DNA from: Desulfoferrobacter suflitae
GTDB taxonomy: Bacteria > Desulfobacterota > Syntrophobacteria > Syntrophobacterales > Syntrophobacteraceae
Assembly: GCF_022603395.1 (NCBI RefSeq)
Contig: NZ_JAIBKA010000019.1
Location: 1 to 42,959 of the forward strand
Direction: 5' to 3'
DNA: 42,959 nucleotides
Shown here: in pieces, positions 19,401 to 25,435 of the stretch
How positions within the stretch are numbered: the first letter of the stretch is position 1
Layout: every line of letters starts with the position of its first letter
Translations under genes and position numbers: made by a program
Notes under the pieces: model-generated
Seen by the model: the letters and a program-made list of their open reading frames with translations, nothing else
Told to the model about the DNA's origin: nothing
Databases searched by the model: none

Positions 19401-20168
19401 GGATTCATACCAGTCGCCGCTCACCGGCACATCGGTCTGCTCCCCCCAGATCTGCGGCGAAGCCGGCGGCAGGTCGCAATACCAGTCATAGAAGCTGATC
19501 ATGGGAGCACCGATCAGCGACAGGAAACGGGCGCCCGACGCGTAGCAGACCATGGACATGGCGGGGATGGGAGAAAAGCCGAAGATGCGGTCGGGCCCAA
19601 ACTCCTGAAGGGTGCCGACCAGTGAGGCGGCAATCAGCTCAGCCGCTTCATCCCAGGAGAGCCGGACGAAGCCGCCCTTACCTCGCGCCTTCTTGTAGCG
19701 GGCCGTTTTGTCCGGGTCGCGGGCAATGCTCTGCCAGGCGGCAACCGGGTCCGGTTGAGCGGCCAGGGCCTGTTTCCACAACCCGTACAGCTCCGAGCGG
19801 ATGTAAGGATGTTTGACCCGCACCGGGCTGTAGGTGTACCAGGAATAGGTGGCACCGCGCGGACAGCCGCGCGGCTCATAGTCGGGCATATCGGGGCCGG
19901 AACCGGGGTAGTCGGTCTTCTGCGTTTCCCAGACGATAATGCCGTCTTTCACATAGACATTCCAAGAGCAGGAGCCGGTGCAGTTGACCCCGTGAGTAGA
20001 GCGCACCACCTTGTCGTACTGCCAACGCCTGCGATAGAGGTCCTCCCAGTCGCGCTCGCCGTACCTGAGCTCGGCCCAGCCGTCGGATAATTTTTCCTCC
20101 CGACAATGCTCCCCGTCCGCCCGCCGACGGAAAAAGCGCAGCGAGGCAAGCAGCTTGTTCGTTCCCAT
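16464..20168 (-). CDS. narG: Respiratory nitrate reductase alpha subunit (Mo-bisMGD)
   Basis: 1234 residues, full length for cytoplasm-facing NarG. A vestigial twin-arginine-like stretch (LRFFRRR) at residues 10-16 is followed by RDWEDLYRRRWQYDKVVRST and the FS0 cluster ligands H59, C63, C67 and C102. The YDWYCDLPPASPQIWGEQTD segment carries the Asp that coordinates molybdenum in NarG. Other landmarks: WGTNIPMTRSPDAHF, GCQGVNGGGWAHYVGQEK, LPAAGWYEMHDLSTTDLHPF, and GRAQFYLDH near the C-terminus. It reduces nitrate to nitrite on the cytoplasmic side. It starts 13 nt after the PAS gene with AAGGA upstream, so both share a transcript. No Sec signal peptide. Confidence 0.98.
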   Translation of the reverse strand: MGTNKLLASLRFFRRRADGEHCREEKLSDGWAELRYGERDWEDLYRRRWQYDKVVRSTHGVNCTGSCSWNVYVKDGIIVWETQKTDYPGSGPDMPDYEPRGCPRGATYSWYTYSPVRVKHPYIRSELYGLWKQALAAQPDPVAAWQSIARDPDKTARYKKARGKGGFVRLSWDEAAELIAASLVGTLQEFGPDRIFGFSPIPAMSMVCYASGARFLSLIGAPMISFYDWYCDLPPASPQIWGEQTDVPVSGDWYESTYMIVWGTNIPMTRSPDAHFYTEARYRGTKVVAVAPDYAEYVKFADTWLPARAGTDAALAMAMMFVIVKEFYIDRQCDYFIDYAKRFTDLPFAVVLRKEGDGYVSDRFLRASDLGEEVENGDWKTAVYDALTDEFAVPNGSIGFRYGTPGCWNLQMRDGATCTELDPLLSFAAEENWVPVKFPLFEAAGAGIKTGAAPVKRISGENGEMLVTTVFDLLAAQLGIDRGRGGDVAAVYDSNLPYTPAWQESITGVDRREVIRVAREFAENAEKTRGKSMIFLGAGTNHWFHSDTIYRAIVSLTTLCGCQGVNGGGWAHYVGQEKVRPLTGWTTLAFALDWLRPPRQQNGTSFYYFATDHWRYENLSTQALTSPLYQDLQEKHLADYNVVAARLGWLPSYPQFDQNPLDICKEAEENGAESEDDIVSYTVDKLKKGEFKFALEDPAHPQNIPRILFLWRANLLGASGKGHEYFLKHLLGADHSVLNEEKMAVEPGEMLNRDETAGGKLDLLVTTELRMSTSALYADIVLPAAGWYEMHDLSTTDLHPFIHPFNPAVDPPWETKTNWDQFKFIAEKFSHLATDHLGVKKDLVAFPLLHDSLGEIAQPLGRVKDWKKGEVEAVPGRTMPNLKVVTRDYPNTYRMMTALGPLVKQAGIGAKGINWQAEEEYEELKRRNGAVAEAGISQQMPDLTTARQAAEAILVLSPETNGTAAVKSWRAVEQKTGLDLVHLSAAEEGEKYTFDGINARPRPVITSPTWSGIESEQRSYSPFVINIEEKVPFRTLTGRAQFYLDHEWMLQFGEGLPIFRPPLDMQAMGSTRVPEVDRSQREIILNYLTPHSKWSIHSTYSDVLTLLTLFRGGEAIWISDRDAASIEVKDNDWVECYNVHGVVMAKAVVSHRIPPGKAFMYHAQERLINTPGSKISGKRGGTHNSVTRILMKPTQMIGGYAQLSYAFNYYGPTGAQRDEVIVVRKAREVQWYED

Positions 20169-20181
20169 AGATCGTTCCTTG

Positions 20182-20619
20182 TCATTTCGACTGCGATTCG
20201 AGCGCCGCCAGCTTCTCCTTGAGCTCCTTTTCCTTCTGCCAGCGGACGGTTACGTCGCGAATAACGGCGGCAGAGCCGATCGGTTCGCCTTTTTCGTCCC
20301 GCACCAACACAATGGTGAACTCGATTGAGATGCGGGTCCCATCCTTGCGCACCGCCGGTACCGCCAAAAGTTGCTCGCCGTAGCGAGTGACGCCGCTTGC
20401 CATCACTTGCCGATAGCCGCTCCAATGGCGGTCCCGTAGCCGCTCGGGAATGATGATGTCCAGAGATTGCCCCAGCGCCTCCGAAGAACTGTAGCCAAAC
20501 ATCTTTTCGGCACCGCTGTTCCAGAGCCTGATAACGCCCTCCCGGTCGGCAAAAATGACGGCGTCCATGGCCCCGTCCACGATCTGTTGACACAATCGGG
20601 CATGGTCATAACTCGGCAT
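20182..20619 (-). CDS. Single PAS-domain protein heading the nar operon
   Basis: 145 residues made of one PAS domain: IVDGAMDAVIFADREGVIRLWN, AEKMFGYSSSEALGQSLDIIIPE, then RKDGTRISIEFTIVLVRDEKGEPIGSAAVIRDVT, ending in a short charged helix. There is no kinase, cyclase or DNA-binding output domain, so it is a stand-alone sensor or adaptor. The IIPERLRDRHWSGY stretch resembles the FAD- or haem-binding PAS subgroup seen in NifL/FixL-like proteins, but the cofactor cannot be assigned. It is the first gene of the operon (13 nt before narG, ribosome site GAGGAG 7 nt before its ATG). I infer redox, oxygen or nitrate sensing linked to nar, perhaps through an unlinked kinase. Confidence 0.88.
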   Translation of the reverse strand: MPSYDHARLCQQIVDGAMDAVIFADREGVIRLWNSGAEKMFGYSSSEALGQSLDIIIPERLRDRHWSGYRQVMASGVTRYGEQLLAVPAVRKDGTRISIEFTIVLVRDEKGEPIGSAAVIRDVTVRWQKEKELKEKLAALESQSK

Positions 20620-21111
20620 GTTCTACTCCTCGCAAGCTACCGGTTCTTCACCGCACAGGCGCAGACATTTACGGCCCGGCGCGGATTCCCCTATAACAAA
20701 ATACAGAAGTCAGCAGTCAGAAGCCAGAATTAATACAAAGTCTTATCCCATATTCATCAGTGTTCTGATTTTTCGCTGTGACCTCGCCCCGGCGGGATCT
20801 TGGCAATTCATAGGTGTTGAGCATGATAAGTTGCGCTTTTCCTGCAGAGATTGATTTCATCAGTCTTTCCTTGCGTCCTTGCGGGAAATGAAAAATAAGG
20901 ATTTCATCCTGCGCAGGTATAGCAGGATTAATGTTAGGTACTAAAGTTAAGATTGGCTAGCCTTCGTGTTGGTTCGAATCGAGCCTTTCCGGTTTGGAGT
21001 TGGGTCCCCTTAAGGTTGGTTTTCCTGGCAAGCCCGACTCGGAACCATAGCGGCGCAATGAAATGAAAACGTAAGCGAGAGGGATTTAGTCACAGCAAAG
21101 GAGAATAAGAA
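20620..21111. promoter_or_regulatory. Divergent intergenic region upstream of the nar operon and the SHOCT gene
   Basis: 492 bp without a gene. It must hold the nar promoter (minus) and that of the SHOCT gene (plus). It contains the micro-repeat at 20704-20729 and the TTGCGTCCTTGCGGG...AAATGAAAAATAA word at 20867-20899. I looked for an FNR-type TTGAT-N4-ATCAA site and found only poor candidates (for example TTGAG-CATG-ATAAG at 20817-20830), so oxygen or nitrate control of nar is not visible here. Confidence 0.4.
20704..20729. repeat. CAGAAGTCAG-type micro-repeat upstream of the nar operon
   Basis: Three imperfect copies of a (G)CAGAAGYCAG word in tandem. Same class of low-complexity intergenic word as at 13270 and 15001. 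Confidence 0.5.
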
Positions 21112-21471
21112 ATGACAGCGAAAATCAGTAAATCTATGTGTACTGGATCGGCAGCAGCGCTATTGTTTGTCCTTGGGCAGGTAAAGGATGGTTTTGCGCA
21201 AGCGGGTTTTTGCCCCTTTTGGGGCTCCGGCCCGGGAATGATGGGCGGCACTTGGGGCTGGATTGGAGGGATATTCATGATGCTTTTCTGGATCGTGATC
21301 ATCGCCGCGGGTATATTCTTCATCCGTTGGTTGATAACTGTCGGTAAAGGTGACGGTACAGTTTCCTTTTCGAATCGGGATTCTGCTTTAGACATATTGA
21401 AAAGTCGTTATGCCGGAGGAGAAATCAGCAAGGAACAATTCGAATTTATGCGACAAGATCTCCTCACATAG
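21112..21471 (+). CDS. SHOCT-domain membrane protein
   Basis: 119 residues. An N-terminal hydrophobic stretch (residues 10-25) may be a signal or first helix. Next come a Gly/Met/Trp-rich loop (GSGPGMMGGTWGWIGG), a strong helix at residues 52-76 (GIFMMLFWIVIIAAGIFFIRWLI) and a C-terminal SHOCT motif (ALDILKSRYAGGEISKEQFEFMRQDL). SHOCT is a short C-terminal oligomerisation-type motif found on small membrane proteins. The ribosome site AAAGGAG precedes the ATG. The 3' end overlaps by 84 nt the longest reading of the convergent decarboxylase-like frame. Function unknown. Confidence 0.85.
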   Translation: MTAKISKSMCTGSAAALLFVLGQVKDGFAQAGFCPFWGSGPGMMGGTWGWIGGIFMMLFWIVIIAAGIFFIRWLITVGKGDGTVSFSNRDSALDILKSRYAGGEISKEQFEFMRQDLLT

Positions 21472-21735
21472 GCCTGAGTGACACCTCCACTTAGGTTTGC
21501 CGGCCTTCCTCTCGGGCATGGGAGCCAGAGCTGACTCCTGCAATATCCGGATCTTGGTTGCCCCCACGGTCATGGCGATTGCCATGGTCTCTTTCAGTTG
21601 ATCCTCCGTTGCGCCAAGTGCCCTTGCAACTGCAAGGCAGTAACGCGTTCGGGGGTCGCATCCGGCAGCGAGCGATGCTCCAAGCGCGATCAGATGTTTT
21701 GTCCTGCGGTCGATGGCTCCCTCCGCGTACACCAC
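21388..21735 (-). CDS. Carboxymuconolactone decarboxylase/AhpD-like domain, in frame behind arsM
   Basis: The frame encodes a CMD domain: VYAEGAIDRRTKHLIALG, then CDPRTRYC, then VARALGATEDQLKETMAIA. CMD/AhpD proteins are small alpha-helical, often with redox-active cysteines. The two cysteines here are spaced CX6C rather than AhpD's CXXC. The only usual start codons are GTG at 21735 or 21732, without a Shine-Dalgarno, and domain-like sequence (DLLGKYLRFFN) extends upstream of them to the in-frame TAG at 21771-21769. It is in the same frame as arsM. So it may be the second half of an ArsM-CMD fusion cut by a nonsense codon, a read-through product, or a separate gene with an unusual start. The last ~28 codons lie antisense to the SHOCT gene and may not be conserved. 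Confidence 0.7.
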   Translation of the reverse strand: MVYAEGAIDRRTKHLIALGASLAAGCDPRTRYCLAVARALGATEDQLKETMAIAMTVGATKIRILQESALAPMPERKAGKPKWRCHSGLCEEILSHKFELFLADFSSGITTFQYV

Positions 21736-21768
21736 ATTGAAGAATCGCAGGTACTTGCCGAGCAGGTC

Positions 21769-22590
21769 CTACGATGACACTTCCACCCTTGCGTCATTCG
21801 TGATCGCTGGCCGCCTGGCCCGAAATAAAACCCCTTTGGTCACCGGAGAACTATTGAAGCCGGTTTGGGCACCCAACTCGACCTCCGTAAAACCCGCCTC
21901 GCGAATCATGTCCAGGAAATCCTTTCCTGGTAAAGCGCCTCCCTGTCACCTGGCCCAGTTCTCTACCACGGATCCGGTGTCGGCCGGCTGTTCGGCCGTG
22001 AGGACCTGATCGGCCAGCATGAATCGGCCATTCGGCTTTAACACCCTGAACACTTCACTGAGTGCTCTCGCCTTGTCCGGCACCAGATTGAAGACGCCGT
22101 TGGAAATCACCACATCGAAGCTTGCATCCGGGAAGGGCAAGTCCTCGGCGGAGCCTTCCTGCAAGGTCACGTTTTCAAGCGACACCTTCTTCAAGTTTTC
22201 CCTTGCCCGCTCAAGCATCTCTGGTGTGAGATCCATGCCGATCACCCTGCCTTCAGGGCCGGTCATGACCGCGGCAACAATTGTATCCACTCCAGCGCCG
22301 CATCCTATGTCCAGGACTGCCTCGCCCTTCCGGACCGGTCCAAGGGAGAAGGGATTTCCCACACCGCAGTATGAGGCCAGAACCTCTTCAGGAAGCGCCC
22401 TCAGAATCCCGCGATCGTAGTTCTGCCCCTCAAGCCCGGCCAGCCCGACAGGATACTTGAAGTTCCCTTCCGGGCTGACAGCGACTTTCCTGTATTTTGC
22501 GGCGATGCCCTCCCTGATCCGCTTCCTGTCTTCACCAGTAAGTAGATTTTCCACCGTTTTCATCCTTACTTTATTGATCGCACCGTCCAT
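21769..22590 (-). CDS. arsM: Arsenite S-adenosylmethyltransferase, probable selenoprotein (UGA read as Sec)
   Basis: The frame runs 214 codons from ATG 22590 to a UGA at 21948-21946, then stays open for 58 codons to a TAG at 21771-21769. ArsM landmarks: ASYCGVGNPF (conserved substrate-binding Cys), VLDIGCGAGVDT (SAM site), GMDLTPEMLERARENL, and SNGVFNLVPDKARAL. The UGA sits in NWAR-UGA-QGGAL, where ArsM enzymes have the arsenic-binding Cys of WxxC-xxGAL. The sequence after it (FLDMIREAGFTEVEL, TGFNSSPVTKGVLFRARRP) is standard ArsM C-terminus. Total 273 residues including Sec equals the usual bacterial ArsM length. A SECIS-like hairpin follows the UGA. ArsM methylates As(III) using SAM. The start is uncertain: ATG 22563 is an alternative and neither has a strong ribosome site. 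Confidence 0.82.
21912..21930 (-). promoter_or_regulatory. Predicted bacterial SECIS element of arsM
   Basis: On the coding (minus) strand CCAGGAAA-GGA-TTTCCTGG forms a perfect 8-bp stem with a GGA loop. It starts 15 nt after the UGA, with 23 nt between UGA and loop. This fits the published bacterial SECIS model (stem-loop in coding sequence, small apical loop with G in its first two positions, about 16-37 nt from the UGA). Confidence 0.75.
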
Positions 22591-23003
22591 ACAAAACCGT
22601 CTGTCTCTCTGCCGTTGGAAAAGACGATCCCTTCTCTCAGGGCGTGTCTGAAAAAATGTCGCTTCGGGCGGGTGTAAACTCAGCTCCTACCAGTGGCGTA
22701 GCGAATATAACTCAGGGGTGGGCTTTATGACCGCCCGCCGGGCGTTAATTCAGCCAGGCAATGAATTTTTAGACAAGCTCTCAGAATATCGAGGTTCATC
22801 CATTCAGCCAATAAAAGGGTGGCTGAATCTTTTTTATTTTACACCTTTAGCTGGCCTCTGCCCACGCTTATTGAGAAGCTGCCAAATTTTAACCGAGCAT
22901 CCCGAGCACCGCTGCGCATAGATCTTCACTCCCTGTCGCAGCCAGGGGGAGAATTTTGTTTTTGACCGCACAACATTTGGGTGCCCCCTCCGGTCTTTAT
23001 GAC
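22591..23003. other. Gap between arsM and the toxin-antitoxin pair
   Basis: No recognisable gene in about 410 bp. A 67-codon open frame at 22718-22921 (+) has no ribosome site or family resemblance. A stretch near 22635-22760 (GCGTGTCTGAAAAAATGTCG, then GGGTGTAAACTC and GGGCGTTAATTCAGCC) has the feel of an insertion-sequence end or other eroded mobile DNA, but I could not identify a partner repeat. Confidence 0.3.
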
Positions 23004-23032
23004 TTGACCAACTTAGTCAATTAGACTAACTT
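23004..23032 (+). promoter_or_regulatory. Promoter and palindromic operator of the toxin-antitoxin pair
   Basis: TTGACC (23004-23009), a 17-bp spacer and TAACTT (23027-23032) make a plausible sigma-70-type promoter about 110 bp before the antitoxin. The palindrome TTAGTC-AATTA-GACTAA (23013-23029) lies between and overlaps the -10. A palindrome in this position is where Phd/VapB antitoxins bind to repress their own operon. Confidence 0.5.
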
Positions 23033-23142
23033 CTCTGAAGAACTGGCAAACTGAACAGGCATGCCGACAGCCTATGATTTCGACTGGGTGTAAAATGATA
23101 CCCGGCCAAATTTGAACAAGACCGGATTCAGAAAGGAAGGAA

Positions 23143-23376
23143 ATGATGAAGGTTGTCAATGTTCACGAAGCAAAAACGAAACTTTCGGCTCTCCTGGCTG
23201 AAGTGGAAAAAAAGGGGGAGCGAATCTCCATATGTCGGAATGGCAAACCCGTGGCTGACCTGGTGCCTCACCGGCGTCCAGATCGTCTTACGCCGCATCC
23301 AATTATGGGCGCCATAAAGATCAAGTATGATCCGACAGAGCCTCTAAAAGATGATGAATGGCCGGAGACTGACTGA
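23143..23376 (+). CDS. Phd/YefM-type antitoxin
   Basis: 77 residues. The N-terminal dimerisation and DNA-binding fold of Phd/YefM is clear: VVNVHEAKTKLSALLAEVEKKGERISICRNGKPVADLVP. The C-terminal tail (residues 50-77, ending in a charged PLKDDEWPETD) is the usual toxin-neutralising arm. A ribosome site AAAGGAAGGAA precedes ATG 23143; ATG 23146 is an equally possible start. The stop codon overlaps the toxin ATG by one base (TGATG), so the two are translationally coupled. It likely represses its own promoter via the palindrome at 23013. Confidence 0.93.
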   Translation: MMKVVNVHEAKTKLSALLAEVEKKGERISICRNGKPVADLVPHRRPDRLTPHPIMGAIKIKYDPTEPLKDDEWPETD

Positions 23377-23753
23377 TGCTGCTTGATACATGCGCCTTGC
23401 TCTGGTTGGTCCTCGGGGGTGGCGAGCTTTCCCCGGACACCCTGCAAAAGGTGGCTGCGGCGCCGTTTGTCTATGTTTCAGCCATCAGTGGTTTTGAGAT
23501 CGGCATCAAATATAGAAAGGGAAAGCTCGAACTACCCACCCTGCCTTTCGATTGGTTTAAGGTGATAATTGAGCATCACGATCTTCAGGTCCTGCCCCTT
23601 GATCTCGAGCTTTGCATCCGTTCCACACAACTGCCGCCTGTTCATAGCGATCCATGTGACCGTATGATCATCGCCACCGCTCAGATCCATAAACTCCCGG
23701 TGGTCACGGCGGACCCTATTTTCAACCATTACGACATTGAAACCCTTAACTGA
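23376..23753 (+). CDS. vapC: VapC-type PIN-domain toxin
   Basis: 125 residues, the normal VapC length. The acidic active-site residues of PIN ribonucleases are visible: Asp4 (LLDTCALLWL), Glu in SGFEIGIKYRKGKL, Asp in HSDPCDRMIIATA, and Asp in VVTADPIFNHY. PIN toxins cleave RNA, often initiator tRNA or rRNA, when the antitoxin is lost. Paired with a Phd-type rather than VapB-type antitoxin, a common combination. Start at 23376 is fixed by the one-base overlap with the antitoxin stop. Confidence 0.95.
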   Translation: MLLDTCALLWLVLGGGELSPDTLQKVAAAPFVYVSAISGFEIGIKYRKGKLELPTLPFDWFKVIIEHHDLQVLPLDLELCIRSTQLPPVHSDPCDRMIIATAQIHKLPVVTADPIFNHYDIETLN

Positions 23754-23830
23754 GCCCGGATATGGAGCCTTGGGAGGACTTTCCCGTAGGGCGCAGATAA
23801 GCCATGAGTCGGAAGCACCTTCTTACTACC

Positions 23831-25405
23831 TCACTGCGCCTTAGCGGCCAGGGCGCCGGTGGCCCGTTCAAATTCCGTCATGGCGATGTGATAGCTCCAC
23901 TGGGCCGCCACCAGATCGGCTTCGGCCCGGGCCAGAGCAGTTTGGGCATCAAGCAGATCGGTTATGACGGACACTCCCACCCGATAGCGCTCCCGGGTCA
24001 GACGCAGACTCTCGGCGGCATCGGCCACTTCCGTGCGCGCCGCATGGATGCCCTCGAATGCCTCCAGGAGTCGCGAATGGCTGTTCCACACCTCGCGGCG
24101 AACCTTCAAGACGAGGTCTCTCGTTTTCGCTTCCTCCTGCGCCGCCTGCGCCCGGGCCTTGCTCAGTTGGTGGACCCTGGAGAAACCGGTAAAGATAGGC
24201 AGCTCCACAGCGACCCCTACCAGCCATTCTTCATCTTCCGGCAAAAAGTCGGCATCCCGCCAGCCGAAGCCGCCAGCCGCCTTCAGTTTGGGCCCGAAGG
24301 CGCTCCTGGCGCCATCCACCTCATAGCGGGCGGCGGCGATGCTGCGCAGTGCGGACTTGACCTCCGGGCGGGTATGGACGGCCCGCTCGAAGCCCTGATC
24401 CAGGTCGATGGCGGTGGGCGAAGTAACTTCGCTCAAGGTGGCATCGATTTCCAGGGCGAGCTCGACCGGCAGCCCCATGGAGGTATTCAGCTCACCCCTG
24501 GAGACGCGCACCCCGTGTTCGGCTCGCACCAGCGCCAGCCTGGAATTGGATACCTCGGTTCGCGCCCGCAGCACGTCGGCCTGCGGGACCGCCCCCACAA
24601 CCAAGCGCTCCTCGGCCAGCCGCAGGTTGTCCTCGGCCCTTTGCAGGTTCTCCTTCTGCACCTTGAGGTTTTCCAGGCCGGCCGCCAAGTTGTAGTAGGC
24701 CTTGGCTACGTTCAGCAAAATATCCTGGCGAATGGCTTCGGCATCCTCTTCGGCCACCCCCTGCATGGCCAGGGCCGCCCGCAGCTGAGCCTGCCGGTTG
24801 CCGCTGTCGAACAGCACATAGCCGGCACTCAGTCCGGCCGACCAGTCATCGGTCGGGCCGATCACGCTGGGAATGTCTTCTCTCACCTCCAGCAGCCCAT
24901 CGGGCAGGAAAGCGTGCTTCTGCCAGCGGGAGTACCCGGCCTCGAGGCCCAGTTCCGGATAATACGGCGCACGGGCTACCCCTACTTGCTCTTCGGCCAT
25001 CACTATACCTTCGCGGGCAACCAGCTCCAGCGGGTTTTGCGCCAGGGCGATGCGATAGGCCGAAGCGAGGCTCAAGGGTTGCGGCCTTGCAGTTTCGCCG
25101 GCGGCTGCGGACTGCTCTTTTGCAGGGGCCGCCCCCATTTGCCCGGTCGCCGGCGCCGCTGGCGGAAGGTAGGTCTCGACCGGCGGAATCATCGGTTCAT
25201 TTCGGCCGGCACAGCCTGCCGCCAGGACACTCGCCAAAAGCAGAATGGTAAACAGTGAACGATGCAAGACGAAGGGCGAACGACGAAGAGCTGGAAGCCA
25301 CTTTCCCATGGTTCGTTGAAACCAGCCGCAAAGGGTCGCGATTCGCCTCTCCGGCATGAATGGTGCGCCGAGGAGTCGATGGTGATGGTGGTGGTTTGGA
25401 ATCAT
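23831..25405 (-). CDS. TolC-family outer-membrane efflux lipoprotein
   Basis: 524 residues. ATG 25405 has AAAGGAT 8 nt upstream, so the long N-region (starting MIPNHHHHHR) appears genuine. A lipoprotein signal follows (LFTILLLASVLAAGC, lipobox at about residues 61-65), then a Pro/Ala-rich linker. The rest is two outer-membrane-efflux repeats with long coiled-coil helices (about residues 110-310 and 320-520), for example LASAYRIALAQNP and ITDLLDAQTALARAEADLVAA. It would form the outer-membrane exit duct for the adaptor and ABC exporter encoded just upstream. It is the last gene of the efflux operon, 30 nt after the second permease. The DNA coding the stretch before the lipobox resembles a micro-repeat (GAACGACGAAGGGCGAACG). 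Confidence 0.94.
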   Translation of the reverse strand: MIPNHHHHHRLLGAPFMPERRIATLCGWFQRTMGKWLPALRRSPFVLHRSLFTILLLASVLAAGCAGRNEPMIPPVETYLPPAAPATGQMGAAPAKEQSAAAGETARPQPLSLASAYRIALAQNPLELVAREGIVMAEEQVGVARAPYYPELGLEAGYSRWQKHAFLPDGLLEVREDIPSVIGPTDDWSAGLSAGYVLFDSGNRQAQLRAALAMQGVAEEDAEAIRQDILLNVAKAYYNLAAGLENLKVQKENLQRAEDNLRLAEERLVVGAVPQADVLRARTEVSNSRLALVRAEHGVRVSRGELNTSMGLPVELALEIDATLSEVTSPTAIDLDQGFERAVHTRPEVKSALRSIAAARYEVDGARSAFGPKLKAAGGFGWRDADFLPEDEEWLVGVAVELPIFTGFSRVHQLSKARAQAAQEEAKTRDLVLKVRREVWNSHSRLLEAFEGIHAARTEVADAAESLRLTRERYRVGVSVITDLLDAQTALARAEADLVAAQWSYHIAMTEFERATGALAAKAQ

Positions 25406-25435
25406 GATCTTTATCCTTTACTGTTCGCGGGGTCG

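Noticed and set aside
18453-19625. Long plus-strand frames opposite narG
   Set aside because: Shadows of a full-length, motif-complete narG.
20810-20870. Possible FNR site before the nar operon (TTGAG-CATG-ATAAG; TTGAT-TTC-ATCAG)
   Set aside because: One has poor half-sites and the other a 3-bp spacer; neither is close to the PAS gene start.
23804-25258. A 484-codon open frame on the plus strand opposite the TolC-like gene
   Set aside because: Antisense to a well-supported gene; the Gly/His/Gln-rich translation is typical of GC-rich shadow frames.
25376-25405. His-tag-like MIPNHHHHHR as a cloning artefact
   Set aside because: Codons are mixed CAC/CAT in native flanking sequence with a native ribosome site and no vector sequence.
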